Of a DNA stretch of 64,000 nt, positions 37,388 through 49,744 are shown piece after piece (within the stretch, counting starts at the first letter, position 1; the number at the start of each line of letters is the position of its first letter). A program made the position numbers and the translations under genes. This DNA comes from Whitmania pigra (taxonomy: Eukaryota; Annelida; Clitellata; Hirudinida; Haemopidae): contig JAJTWR010000260.1 of assembly GCA_021613335.1 (NCBI GenBank), positions 2,413,001-2,477,000 on the forward strand. Direction: 5' to 3'. Under the pieces are notes generated by a model, which was not told the DNA's origin, did not search any database, and saw only the letters and a program-made list of their open reading frames with translations.

Positions 37388-39114
37388 ATGTCCGATATGT
37401 CAGATTGTTGGATGTCAGACTTTGGTACTTCTCGAGGAAAGAAGACTACAATAAATCAAATATGGAATGTTGAATTTTGCCCTACTTCCTTAGATGAGAT
37501 TGCTGTACACAAAGCCAAAGTTGCGTCTCTTCAAGAGACATTGCAACATAAATTAATAAATAGAACTAGTCCTTTTTTGCTTCTGATAGGACCATCAGGT
37601 TGTGGAAAGACTACAGCTTTAAATTTGGTTGCAAAAAAACTTGGAGTTTCTGTAGAAGAATGGATAAATTCAGTTGACGTTCCCTACGTTACCGACAATG
37701 AAAATCAATTCAAATCTGGAGATAACATGCAAGAATCTCAGACCAATAAGTTTTCAGAATTTCTTTTCAGAGCAAATCGTTACAAAGGTCTTAATTTTTC
37801 CAAAACAATGAATGATAAAAGAATCTTTTTAGTAAAAGATTTTCCAAATTCATTTTTAAGAGACCCAATAAAATTTTTTGAGATAATTAAGAGATATCGC
37901 ACGTTGCCAAAGACAGCTCCATGTGTTTTTGTTATCACTGATAATGGAGCCAACAATTTCAAGAAAACCCTGTTTCCTGATGGAATTATTAAAGATGCAA
38001 ATATTGAAGTGCTAAAGTTTAACCCAATAGCTTCAACAGCTATGCTGAGAGCTCTTCAAAATGTCATCAAGAAAGTGCCAAAGAGTTCTAACTTCAAGAG
38101 TCCTACTAAAGAGGTATCAAATTCGTGCATTAAATGGTGTTTAAGATGCATTTTAATGCCCTGAAATTGTACTTCGTAATTTAGGAATTAGAAGAAATTG
38201 CTGAAGCAAGTAATGGTGATGTAAGATCCGCAGTCAATTCACTGCAGTTTTCATGCCTCAAAACTAGCAAAAAGCTACAGTCACTCAGTTTAAACAAGAG
38301 AGTCAATGTGAAGGGTGAAAAATCTGGCAAAAAGTTAAAGTTGCCTGAGGAACGCTCCATAGGAAGCAAGGATGAGAACTTAACCTTGTTCAGAATTTTA
38401 GGAAGAATTTTACATAACAAGAGACTTACAGAGTTTAGTTCCATTGAGAAAAATTTGCCAGAACATCTTAATCACCACAAAAGAGCTCTTCTATCATTTG
38501 ATCCTGATGCCATGTTTGATAAGTCCTTTCTGGGACCAGATGCTTACCTAGCTTCACTCCACCAAAACTACATAAATTTTTCTAATGATATTGAATTGTT
38601 AGCCCTAGCATCTGATTATCTCAGTGAAGCTGATACTCTCATGCATGATTGGTCCACAAGGTCAAGTTTGGCAAGTTGTCAGGCGTCTCTAATAACTCGG
38701 GGAGTTCTGTTTTCCTTGAGCAATGCTGATAAATCTGGTTGGAAACCTTTGTATAAGTCTGCAACATACAATTTGTTCTCCAAAATTGCAAAGGCCAAAG
38801 AGGAATTGCTGCAGCATTTCTATCTAGTAAACAGCAATACAGAGAAACTTGTCATGGAAATACTACCATTTTATACCAATATTGGTTGTCGTAATCTAAG
38901 TTCAGAACAATTTAGGGTGGCAATCAAAATTAGCAGATTCGGGAAGAATTTCAGAGTTGAGCATGAAAAGCTTGAAGATGAAGACCTCACTGAGCATGAG
39001 CAACAACTCGATGATTTCCACTTCAGTCCTGATTGCAGGTCGACCGACATTTCCAATACGAAGCAAGACGATGTCGGTAGAGAAGATTTTTACATTGAGG
39101 ATGTAATCGATTGA
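37388..39114 (+). CDS. RAD17: RAD17 checkpoint clamp loader
   Basis: AAA+ ATPase that replaces RFC1 to load the 9-1-1 clamp on damaged DNA in the nucleus. Two exons, 37388-38113 and 38185-39114, join in phase 0 (GAG/GTATCA donor; TTTAG acceptor) to give 551 residues, shorter than the roughly 680 of human. Walker A GPSGCGKTT is at residues 68-76, followed by EEWINSV; FLVKDFPN is the Walker B region; GDVRSAVNSLQF is the sensor 2 helix. Later LHQNYINF, DWSTRSSL and TRGV match the RAD17 C-terminal half. The protein ends FYIEDVID, like the conserved RAD17 tail that binds the 9-1-1 clamp. The ATG is the first in frame. Confidence 0.93.
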
Positions 39115-39330
39115 AAATATAAAGTTCAGCAAGGATTGCTCGAATTAATCTCATTCTTTCAGCTTGAAACGTTTGGATTTTTGAACTGCAATAGTTTATA
39201 TCAACAAATAATATAAAACTAGACCTTATAATATAATATATAGTTCAAAAATTGAATTCATTATTTGGTTTAAAACGCATATTCCTCTTGTTCAGTAAAT
39301 TTGTCTTAAGATAATTGGGTGGATAAATTG

Positions 39331-39336
39331 AATAAA
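39331..39336 (+). terminator. RAD17 polyadenylation signal
   Basis: AATAAA about 215 bp after the RAD17 stop, just before a minus-strand SINE. Confidence 0.4.
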
Positions 39337-39369
39337 ATGAAAGGTAATTAATTGATGGACAACTGTAAC

Positions 39370-39512
39370 TTCATTTGCATAACATCAGAGGCACTTCTTG
39401 CGAACGTGGTGCTCCTTCCCAGGGGCCCTTGTAGCAATGCATGCTGGTTTTCGAACATGACATGTTACGACCGATGCCATTACCGCCGTATGCTGATCAA
39501 CCTTAGTGAAGC
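39370..39512 (-). repeat. tRNA-derived SINE, diverged copy
   Basis: Reverse complement reads CATACGGCGGTAATGGC, then a B-box-like GTTCGAAAACCAG and the GGGAAGGAGC block seen in the other SINE copies. Lies between the convergent RAD17 and TMEM260 3' ends and has lost its exact tail. Confidence 0.7.
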
Positions 39513-39791
39513 ACCTCTTGTTGGCAACTTTAACTTAGACGAAGTTGAGTAAGCCGAGCACTGTTTGTTACTAAGCCGTACTTTACCATAAATGGCTTGC
39601 TCCTATTGCTACTTACAGATTCAACATTCATTGGTCAGCCAGAGTGGCAGCTCGTCTGACCATGTTTAAGCATGGAAACGGAATGGTCTATTAAAATTGA
39701 GACTTGTTCGAAATTGCGTGTAAGATGCTTTTGAGCCAAATGAGATTACAAATTTGTTTCAGATCATACTGATGCACATATATTAAAGCAT

Positions 39792-39797
39792 TTTATT
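39792..39797 (-). terminator. TMEM260 polyadenylation signal
   Basis: TTTATT on the plus strand (AATAAA on minus) about 110 bp past the TMEM260 stop. Confidence 0.45.
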
Positions 39798-39905
39798 ACT
39801 ATAAAAATGTGATGCACAGGACAGGATCTATGAAGAAAGCAATTGCAAGGTCTTATGCCAAATATTATATGTATAAGGTCCCAGCTAATTAGTGACTTTG
39901 TAGTT

Positions 39906-42900
39906 TCATGGATTTGATAGTGAGTTATGCAACAGTATAGATGATGTTTTGGCTTGTTCTGCTATTTTCTCCATTTTTTGGACACGTCTAATACTCTTCT
40001 CCAAAGTTTTGTCCACCTATTGACAAGAAAAAAATTTATTTGGTAATTAATAAGAATAATTAAATGTTCATTTATTTGTTAGCACATTTGTAAAGGTTTA
40101 CCCCAAATGACAAAAACATTAATGCATGCAAATTGAATATTTGAACATTAATGGCATTTTTAAATAATTACATAAAACTTTTACGAAGTTCAAGTTAGGA
40201 TAAAATGTCAAGCCAAAGTTTGAGCCAATGTTCAATAACTGCAATCAAATCTAAATTTGGAACTGCTTTAAAAAATTTATAAATTTTTCCCCATAATTCA
40301 AGGTCAATAGTGAACCCAAGAGTAAATGGCACCAAACAAATTAGCCTTTATTATCGGTTTTCACCAATTGTTATAAAAGTAAGCACCTCTAACCTTTTCA
40401 AGATTTTCAAAGACATTCAACCTCTCCTTCAAAATGTTCACAGCTTCAACAATCTTTGGGATATCAGGATCCTCGGGTTTTAGGTGGAGATACTGCTCAA
40501 AATGGAAGGTGCTCAGCTTGCACAGTTTTACCTGGCCAATAAGTTATTTTGAAAATCAAGTTAGGAAAATATTAAACATAATGATTTTCATAAACACAGC
40601 AAAGCAATACTAGGTTCACATTTCAATTAAAAGTAACTAGTGATAATAAAACTGCATTAAACCTTGTCAAGATCTGTGGCTCTGAGATCAACATGAAGCA
40701 ACTTCTCACAAACCAAAGCGAAATTTTTGTGCCAGAAACTGGGAAAGGTCTCAGCATAGTTCATTCTGCTGGGCAATTGATGCAACTTGATGGCACGGAA
40801 ATAAAGCTGTCAAACATCAATGTTATCATCATTTGGACTTGTTGAAACGCTCACAAAGAACATCAATGTGTTCACAACCCAACCAGACAACACCCTTTGG
40901 AAGTGATAATATATAAATGGTTTGGTAGCTGTAGCACCTTTATCAAATACAGCCATATAATGTAGTCATACGGTTGACCAAACGCAAATCAATGCCACGA
41001 ACCTTGTAAGATTCCATGAGGAGCAACAACTTTTCATCTGGGTTATCAGTTTCTTGAGCACTTTTATAAAGAAAGAATGCTGTGCCTATCCTATTCAATA
41101 AAATAGTACTTGAATCAGATAACCACAAGAATCATTAGCCACAATGGACTGACTTGGAATGCCACATTTCATCATTAGCAACATTATCCCAAGATGTCTT
41201 GTCAAATCCTGTGTATGGATAAGACCATTTGTCAGCTATGCCTCCTGTCTTATTAGCCCATTCAGCTGGAAAAAATGCTTCAGAAATTGGTTTGATGGCT
41301 GAGCAGATGCCATAAGGCCAAATATTGTAATGAATCATCCAACTATTATCCTTGTCCTGCATTCCAATGCAAGCGAATATGTGCCTCCTGCAGTGAAACA
41401 ACTATCCATTAGAACGTCAATGTTGAGCATGCAAATATATCTATGAACAATGTCTATCAATATTCCTAGAGACTAATTCTTTTAATTACATAAAGAATAA
41501 ATGGAAGGTTAACCACTTTTTAATGTTGGCATCCAAAAATGATTTGAAATTGAAAGCCTTCTTGCCATTAGAGTAAAAGTTATTTGTTGGGTTCCAAACA
41601 TCTCCAGGAAAATTAATATCAGGATAAAATTTCTTCAGCATTGGCAGAGACCATTCATAGCTAAGAATCTAATAAAAAAAAACAGGCATGTTTGTAAAAT
41701 TACTGAAAACTTGAGTTATTGAAATTTAAAATTTTTTTATTACACCTCAACATCCAAGAGAATGAGGTCAGGTCTGAAGTTCTCACAATGATGTAGGTAT
41801 CTAAACAAAAACGTCAATAATGTTAAACAATAATAATTTATAACAAAGGTTAAGGTATCACAATAAATAACACCATTGATATCAAACAATAATAATATCA
41901 AAGGCTGCATAGGCAGTGTTATACCTCATTGAATTTGAAGGCAAATCACCCCTGGTTAGGATGAGAGAATTTCTAGGAAGACTGTTCAGAGTAATTTTAG
42001 CAAAATTATGGACGACAAGATTTGAACTTTGGTCACACAAAGAAATATTTTTCTGGAAATATAAGGAATCCATTCAAAATATAAATATATATAATTATTA
42101 TATTTGTCCCTAGGAAATACGCAAGATATATTTTTTGATGTAGCTAATTTTGATGGTTTGAATTTTATATTTTTTCCCGATTCAACTCAGCTTGTCATAA
42201 TCTGCACCAGTCCCAGCTCTTACACTTTAAATTAGATATTTACAACACCATTGCTTTTGAGTTAAATAGTTTTTGATTTTTGTTCACTTTCTCCAAATAA
42301 AAATACTTTATAAACAAGTAACAGAAATAAGTAATAAAAAGCATCCTATATCTATAGATATTATGAATAAATAAGCCTTAAAGTTATCATTTATGATAAT
42401 AAAATTTCACAAGTTCAACAGAAATGACGTACATAGAAAATGGTCCAAACTTTTACTAATTTAATCGAGAGTGCTCTTTGTGTCAACACGTCCCCGACTA
42501 CATTAAATTATAAAGAATTCAACGTGAAGGTCTAACCAATTGAAGGACAATGAGAACAATGGATCCCATTGTTGTAAATACTGATGTCATTGCTATCTTT
42601 GATGATCCCAAAAATTTCTCTGTAACTAGCCTTTATTTAAATAAACTGATCTTAACTAGGTTAAGTTTAAGAAGCCATTAAGGATTAATATCTTCAACTT
42701 GCCTTATAGCAGTGTGGTAACCTACAGCAGCTATCAACACAAACCCAATATCACTTTGCATCCAAAACCTTTCAACCTAAACCAAGATGAAGTCATAAAA
42801 GCATAAAATTAATGTCACGCACTAACTCACCACTCCCACGAAAATTGGATTTCCCAGGTCAAGATTTGACCTCCAACAGAAAAACAAGATGTAAGAAATG

Positions 42901-44768
42901 GTCATCAGCATCACTACTAATGTGCTTGTGTGCTTGCCAATGCAAGACCTGATCGAAAGAGTGTTTGTATTATTTTATCAAAGCAAACATATTCCTGAAT
43001 TCACCTACCAAGATATTCCTGTTACTAATCCTATAAGGGAGAGCCAGGGACACAGCTCACACATTCTGTGTTGCAGATGACTACCATACAAGCTACCATA
43101 CAAATGAAATTAAATATTCAAAGAAATAGTTTTTATATCCAAACGTGCCTCACCTGATTGCATCAGTAAAGCTAGAACCCATTTGATCTTTTGCCTACAA
43201 GCACAGAATAACTCTTAGAATAAAAAAAAATAAAAGTGATTTCAATCCATAAAATATGCTGACCAAATTGAATGTTCCATATTCTTTTCTAAGCAAATGA
43301 TTCAGAAATCCTGTCAATGAACTTTGATCTCCCCATGTCCAACGAGCAATGTTCACAGTGGAAGACAGAGGCAAATACAAGTATGGTGACAAACCAAGAA
43401 TGCCACATAAAGCAAGCTTCAACATTGTTCCACGATTAAATTGCTGCAAACAATATATTTCCAACTCTCCATTTCCAATATATTCAAATATTTCCAATTT
43501 GCATAATTAAGAAATAAACCTTGCTTCTTTTCAGCTGTATGAGTACCCAGATAGCAACAACACAGACAGGAAAAACCATTGTGTGTTGATTTGTCAGTGA
43601 TAGGCCACATATCAACCCCAACACATACAATTTCTAAAACAAATGAAGAAATAAAATAATAATCAAATATTTACTCTAAAATAATGAGACAAATACCTTG
43701 TCAAATGTATGTTTTTTCTTAGAAATGGATGATTCACTCCAAATGAGAAGGAATATGATGAGAGTACAAAAGAAATTATTTAAACCAAAAACTTCAGCAC
43801 ATGTTGACCACTTCCACATGAGTTTATTAAGAGATAGGAAGGCATAAACAAGTAAACTGCTCCCAACACATTTCGTGAGTCTGTTTAACATGTAATTGTG
43901 TTTCATTAATGTACTGCTACAAGCAAGAAGTCAATACTGGCATATTTTCTTGACCATTGTCACAGTACTTATGAGGGTGCTTGCAACAGAACAAGCTGGG
44001 TTGAAAACATGACAAAATATGTTGCATTATACCATTGCACAATGCAATGTATGAGTTGCCATACAAACATGTTCAATGTTCATTTCAACAAAGAATTAAA
44101 ATTATAAAGTTAATTTAAAATTATGATATATTAACAATAACATGTGTTGCTTTCAGGCTATATAAATCCATTGAAAACACAAACCATTAACCTCAATATA
44201 CTAAGTTGAAGGAAAACACTGGCTAAAACACTGAACAATGCATTCATAAAATTAGCTCTCCATGCTATGCTGCCAAACGGAAGCAATGTGATAAAGATTT
44301 TGGTCAGAATAGTGAACAGTGGGTAACCAGGAGGGTGGGCAACCTTAGAAATATAAGAAAATTAGGCAATCAAATTCATAAAAAAGCAGAATGCAGTTAA
44401 TTTACTCCAAATTCTTGAGCTGATACAATGAGTTCTCCTATAAAACAAAAAAATAGAGTAAAAATTAATGTTTTGCCAAGGCTTTGTTGGTAAAATGACA
44501 AACCTGAATCACCACCAGCCAGTGATGGGTAAAGGGTGAAAACATATAGCCCAAGCAATATGAATCCACAAAAACTGCACACTTTGATGTCCGCCTTCCA
44601 ATCTTCACACGACTCCCAAAAATCCCCTTCAAGCTGATTCCTTTGGCTAAACAATTTGTTACACTAGGTATAACTACTTTAGAAAAAAAACATGTTAAGT
44701 AACCTGTGCGACTCTGTCGTTTCATGGAAACCACCGCACTTTTCAGGGCGAACAACGCGCCTCCTCAT
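39906..44768 (-). CDS. TMEM260: TMEM260, ER protein O-mannosyltransferase
   Basis: Multi-pass ER enzyme that O-mannosylates IPT domains of plexins and related receptors. The start ATG is at 44766-44768 (exon 44704-44768, phase 2), then 44504-44646, 44406-44437 (32 bp) and 44192-44343; further exons run to the stop at 39906. Conserved pieces in order: YPSLAGGDSGELIVSAQEFG, VAHPPGYPLFTIL (44343), WKWSTCAEVFGLNNFF (about 43800), LSLTNQHTM (about 43590), LSPYLYLPLSS and ARWTWGDQSSL (about 43340), ILTRGDLPSNSMRY (about 41940), INFPGDVWNPT (about 41610), NIWPYGIC (about 41310), SWDNVANDEMWH (about 41170), FWHKNFALVCEKLL (about 40720). The last exon starts at a CAATAG acceptor near 40021. About 14-16 exons; middle boundaries (42.1-43.2 kb) were not all resolved. 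Confidence 0.93.
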
Positions 44769-45559
44769 CCGGACGATATTTCGTACTCTATTCCAAGCAT
44801 CGCAGCACTCCTATCATCTGCTAGCAACTTTCTTTCTTGCAGAATGCAAAGCATAACTGTTGCTTGAAATTATCAGATATGGCTATTAAGTCAGCAAACT
44901 AAACAAGATAAACATTCAATAACTTAACTAACATAAACTAGTCGCTCATTACAAGTGTGAAACAAATTTACGATGTATCAATCAATCCTGCCGACATATT
45001 TTAATTGTATGTAATTATTATTATTATTATATTGAGGTTATCGCTGCGCTAATGTTAATTGGTTTTATCATGGTTCAGACAAATTTCACAAACAAAATTT
45101 AGAGAATTACGATTTTATATCAGCGTCTGCTTCACACCGTCTCAGAATTTATTCCAGCAGGGTCCTTGAAGAGGAAAAAAGGTTCTGGTTTGAGATCATT
45201 TCTGAACCATCCTTTTCAGCACTAATCATATCTAGATGATTCAGTGGCACTATATAAGTACTGAAAAATCAGGATTCTTTTGAAAATGTCCATGGACCAT
45301 TTTGTCAAGCTTTCATAAGGGTTAGGGAATTCATTTCTAGGGACGTCATTTCAGCTTTTTCTTAGGGAAGCAAACCCTCGCACAACTTGAGGAGACGACC
45401 TTTTTTGCGTCTAGTCTAAAGTCAGGTTAAGTCAGGTCAAATTACTGGTTACCTGGTTAGAATTGGAAAATAATAATATACATATATATTTATTTATAGC
45501 ATTACAGGCTTATTATAAAACTTTCAATGCAGTTTCTAGTTTCTTTCAATGTAACTTTT

Positions 45560-45894
45560 CCTCCGCTTCAGTATTGTCTTAATAATATTACAAAGATATA
45601 TAAAATGGGAAAAGGTACTCGCTGAAGATTAATACAATGAATTAATAAGATGAATAAAAACAACTACGAGAGAAGTACTTAAGATTACAAAGTTGGAAAA
45701 CTGAATTGTCAATTTACTTGTCAATTTCCTCCGCTTCAGTATTGTCTTAATAAAATTACAAAGATATATAAAATGGGAAAAGGCACTCGTTGAAGATTAA
45801 TACAATGAATTAATAAGATGAATAAAAACAACTACGAGAGAAGTACTTAAGATTACAAAGTTGGAAAACTGAATTGTCAATTTACTTATCATAA
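45560..45894 (+). repeat. 168-bp tandem duplication
   Basis: 45560-45727 and 45728-45894 differ at only a few bases (AATAATATT versus AATAAAATT; GGTACTCGC versus GGCACTCGT). Confidence 0.95.
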
Positions 45895-45984
45895 TTCATT
45901 TTAATGTGGAATAGTTTGAATGTGAAAATTGAGAATCTGGGGCACAAGTTAAGATAGGCTCCTGTTAGCTTTTACCGCGTCTTT

Positions 45985-46145
45985 CGGCAAATGATTTGGT
46001 CTGTCGTTCAATGGATCATTTACATCGGAGACCGGCGGCTTTCCTTAAGTGGCCTCTTAAGACTTCTGGCTCCTCATCTGCCTGAATGCAGCCTCAGATA
46101 TCCTGGCCATAGCTTGTTCTCTCTCGGCTAGACAATCCGATTTTC
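45985..46145 (-). repeat. GC-rich repeat family A, reverse copy
   Basis: Reverse complement carries TCGGATTGTCTAGCCGAGAG, GGCCAGGATATCTGAGGCTG and AAAGCCGCCGGTCTCCGATG as in 52808-52990. Confidence 0.75.
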
Positions 46146-47261
46146 GTGATAAACTAGTATGCAGCGACATATACCTATTTAGGTCTACTAAGATCACAAT
46201 ATACTAGTGTAAGCCTATGAAGTTCTAATACATTTGTAAAAGTCCCTGGAATAAAAAAAATAGAAATATATATTTTTTATACTCGGAAATCATTATTATA
46301 CGACTGGAGGCTACTTTGCACATTTAGCAAAATGTTTAAGTACACATTCAAAGAAGACCAAATTTAGGGGGAAGCGGGGCCCACGTGAAATTGTAGGAAG
46401 TCTAGGGGCTTTCTCCCTTCAGCCACAAAGCATCAATAAAAAATTCATGCGTAAATGTTCATATAAATGTTGAGCTTTAATGTTCATGGGCCTAAGCTCT
46501 TATAGACCCCGATGCGGTTCATCAGCTGCACCCCCTCTCGTTAGGCCTCTCCAGTCTATGATTTAGAGGCTATTGGAGAAGTGATAGGCGCATACCAACT
46601 CACAGGTAACAACCTTTACCAATTCTACAAATATTATCAGTATAATAAGGTAATATTAGGGTTAGAGGTTATGGTAGGTATAAGGATTTAGACAGGCACA
46701 AAAAGCCGCTGCCCCTGAGTTGGCTTTTGCAAGTCACTAACAATCGTCAGGATGTCATGTTGCAGAGAAGCTCAACAACTAACCCTAAAATCTTTTATTT
46801 TTATTTCGTTCGGATTTTTGTATGTTTAAATGTTCTAGTTAAGTAAATAAATTACACTTAATCCTACCGTAAATATTAAAAACAAATTTTTTGTAATATA
46901 TATATTATCAAAAATAATAAATTTTTAAGTTTTGTAAATTAATTTTTGTTTATCATATAAATGAGGAATGCTTTCTAAAGACAATTCAAAGTTTTCATAT
47001 CGTGGGCCATGTTTACGTTGTGAAACAGTGGGTAACTTTTATCTTACCAAAATTTCGGAAGAACCGGACTTTTTTGTTGAAATTTGGATTGTTTTAAAAT
47101 CTTAAAAGGTAATTTAAATAAACTTGTAAAATTTACTTTGGCAGAACATCGATGGCTCTTCAAGTTCGCTTATTTCTGTGGAATTAATATGGCGTCTTTT
47201 GCCGAACATGCCACTAACATCAAAGTTATTTTAATCTAGATTTTTCTTTTTAATTTTTCAG

Positions 47262-48740
47262 ATGGCTATAGACGAAACACATGTAATACAGGTGACTAAT
47301 GTCTCCCCAACAGTGACAAAGGATCAACTGAAATCATTTTTCTCATTTATAGGGAAAATTGAAGATATCAAATTGTACCCTGAGTTGGAAGCCATCGATG
47401 TGTCAACGCGTGTGTGCTACGTAAAATATAAAGATCCAGAAGACGTGAATGTTGCTTTGCATCTCACCAACACAGTCTTTGTTGACAGAGCCCTTATAGT
47501 GGTTTCTGTGTCTGATGATAAAATACCTGATGAACTTACTGCTTTAGGCTTAGGAGGCTCAGAAGGAGCTAATCCCTCCAATATGTATCAAGGACTAGCC
47601 CAATACCCAGTCTTACCTGCCAATACTGATCTTTCGAAAGTTGAAGAAATTCGTAGGACAATATACGTCAGCAACATTGACGGTTCCCTCTCTCCCGAGG
47701 TACTGATGCAGTTTTTCACCCAGGCTGGAGAAATCAAATACATGCGAATGGCAGGAGAAGAAGGCATCTCTATTAGAAATGCATTCATTGAGTACACAGA
47801 TCAAAATTCTGTGATCAAAGCTCTTGGTCTTAATGGGCACACATTAGCTGGATACCAGATAAGAATTACCCCTTCTAACTCTGCAATAGTGAAACCTCCC
47901 ATAATGCCTGGAGTGTCTGCAACCTCAAAAGATATAGAAGAAGCCATGAAGAAAGTGAGTGAGGCAGAATCAATGATATCTGCTGTAGCTGATAATTTGA
48001 CAAATGGCAGAGTAAGATCAAGATCACATCGCAGATCACGATCTAGAAAATCTAGGTCCAGGAGAAGGTCTCGCTCACGAGGTTCCAGAACCAGGAAGAG
48101 GTCGAGATCTAGATCTGGGAGATCTAGATACAGGTCACGTTCTAGGCGTAGGTCGAGGTCGCACAAGAGGTCAAGAAAATCTGGATCAAGATCAAGGAGG
48201 TCCAGAAGCAGGAGTTCAAGGTCAAGATCAAGGGATAAGAAAAGAGATAGGAAATCTTCAAGATCAAGAAGGTCAAGTAGAGACAGAAAATCTGATGATG
48301 TGAAATCCAAGAAATCAACACAAAGTCGGGATGCTTCAACTTCAAGCAAGTTGGGAAGGGAAGAATCAGAACACTCAAGGGAGAGTAGATCAAGAACATC
48401 AAAGAAAAAATCTTCAAAGAGAAAGTCCGATTCTGTGTCAAGAAGGAGCAGATCTCGAAGTGTTTCTAAAAAAGCCAAGAGGTCTCGGCGTGATGATGAC
48501 AAGAAATCTAGGAGGGATGACAAAGAAGCTCGGAAACACAAACGAGACAGTGACAGACATTCAGGAAAGGAGTTAAGTTCAAAGAGTAAAAAAATTGATA
48601 AGCCAAGTACAGACACCAACAACAAAGATGTTGCAGGTTGTATCAGTAACCATTCAAGTGATGATGATAGTGGGAGCAAAAATCTGAATAAGGATGACTC
48701 TAATTGTGCTCAGCTGGACATGGAAGTTGACAGTGATTGA
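47262..48740 (+). CDS. SREK1: SREK1-type SR splicing regulator
   Basis: Nuclear SR-related protein that modulates splice-site choice. 492 residues in one uninterrupted coding exon. RRM1, about residues 9-85: VIQVTNVSP, RVCYVKY, HLTNTVFVDRALIVV. RRM2, about 130-215: IYVSNIDG, FIEYTDQNSV, ending NSAIVKPP, the SREK1 signature. A short helix (DIEEAMKKVSEAESMISA) leads to an RS domain (about 250-435) and an acidic Ser/Asp tail. A splice acceptor (TTTTTAATTTTTCAG) directly abuts the ATG, so an upstream 5'UTR exon is expected; a GTAATTT donor follows 47109. Vertebrate SREK1 coding sequence is multi-exonic, so intron loss or retroposition is possible. Confidence 0.92.
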   Translation: MAIDETHVIQVTNVSPTVTKDQLKSFFSFIGKIEDIKLYPELEAIDVSTRVCYVKYKDPEDVNVALHLTNTVFVDRALIVVSVSDDKIPDELTALGLGGSEGANPSNMYQGLAQYPVLPANTDLSKVEEIRRTIYVSNIDGSLSPEVLMQFFTQAGEIKYMRMAGEEGISIRNAFIEYTDQNSVIKALGLNGHTLAGYQIRITPSNSAIVKPPIMPGVSATSKDIEEAMKKVSEAESMISAVADNLTNGRVRSRSHRRSRSRKSRSRRRSRSRGSRTRKRSRSRSGRSRYRSRSRRRSRSHKRSRKSGSRSRRSRSRSSRSRSRDKKRDRKSSRSRRSSRDRKSDDVKSKKSTQSRDASTSSKLGREESEHSRESRSRTSKKKSSKRKSDSVSRRSRSRSVSKKAKRSRRDDDKKSRRDDKEARKHKRDSDRHSGKELSSKSKKIDKPSTDTNNKDVAGCISNHSSDDDSGSKNLNKDDSNCAQLDMEVDSD

Positions 48741-48780
48741 TTATTATGAACTTTAGCATTGTGAACATTCACGATGGATA

Positions 48781-48790
48781 AATAAATAAA
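48781..48790 (+). terminator. SREK1 polyadenylation signal
   Basis: Overlapping AATAAATAAA 40 bp after the stop codon. Confidence 0.6.
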
Positions 48791-49619
48791 TTTGTTATTT
48801 TTCCAGTTTTTGTTGTACTGAGCTTAAACAGCTTAGAAATATCTTTATCTGAATAATGAGAGGCCTGCTTTTATTTAAGTCTTCGAATTGTCTTTCATGG
48901 AAATTATTGACAGTTCTATCTATATCAATCAGATTGGAACAAGGATGTGATTAACTGATTGAGGTACGTGTAAGCAGCGCCAGATGCGCTTTTTTAAAAC
49001 ACGTTTCTGATACCTTCAAACCCTTTTATTTGGGGACCCAAGGTGACTAATGGAAGATATTTTAGCTTTTGCTTTTTTGAGTTTGAGGGGCTGTTCGGCC
49101 ATGCTCATTGCCGCAACACCATACGGCGAAAACTGTGTATTTGTTCACTTTTCGATAGGTGAAAGCAAGGTCGATAAGTCAATGAAAACGAGGGGCGTGT
49201 TTCCAAACCCTAACCACATACAGCCATGGCTGATTCTCATTTGTAAGCGCTCACTGGTTGGTTGAGATCTGAAATATGCCACAGCGATCGTTTTGGGATT
49301 ATTTTTGTTTAAAAATTAGTGATTGTCGTTGCAATATGCGATTAATTTGATAGCAAATAGAAAAATAGACACTAACCCATATTCTAAAATTGTTAGATGT
49401 TACCACTGACCCGACCCTAGCCCCAGATATTAAGTTAATACAATACACTAAAAGGGCCATAGTGCATATACTCGAATAAGAAACGAACACGAGGAGAGGC
49501 CTTAACCGCCAGGCCATTCGGGAAAACCGTAGTGTTAGGACTCGGAACCTATGATACAAATAAACATGTGCATATGTGTTTCTGATATACCAATCATAGC
49601 ATGCACTTATGAATATCAG

Positions 49620-49740
49620 ACATGAGACAAGTAATCAAGTGTTCGGGTCCAAGTAAAAGTACGAATACTCAAGTCCGAATACAAGTACTTTATGCTTATG
49701 AGCTACGAATAAGTACTCGTACAAGTACATCACTAATTTA
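49620..49740. repeat. AAGTAC-rich terminal sequence of a transposon
   Basis: Repeated CAAGTAAAAGTACGAATAC and AAGTACTCGTACAAGTACAT with self-complementary TACAAGTA/TACTTGTA-like words. Typical of subterminal regions of hAT-type elements. The window end (63820-63975) has similar AAGTAAAAGTAA arrays. Confidence 0.45.
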
Positions 49741-49744
49741 TCTC

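Larger units (their letters stand above)
44769..47261. other. Intergenic, TMEM260 to SREK1 (divergent genes)
   Basis: No coding sequence recognised. Contains a 168-bp tandem duplication (45560-45894), a reverse family A repeat (45985-46145), and near 47050-47150 the probable SREK1 5'UTR exon and its GTAATT donor. Confidence 0.5.

Noticed and set aside
47801..48679. 292-codon minus-strand ORF rich in Leu and Asp
   Set aside because: Complement of the SREK1 RS domain; an antisense shadow.
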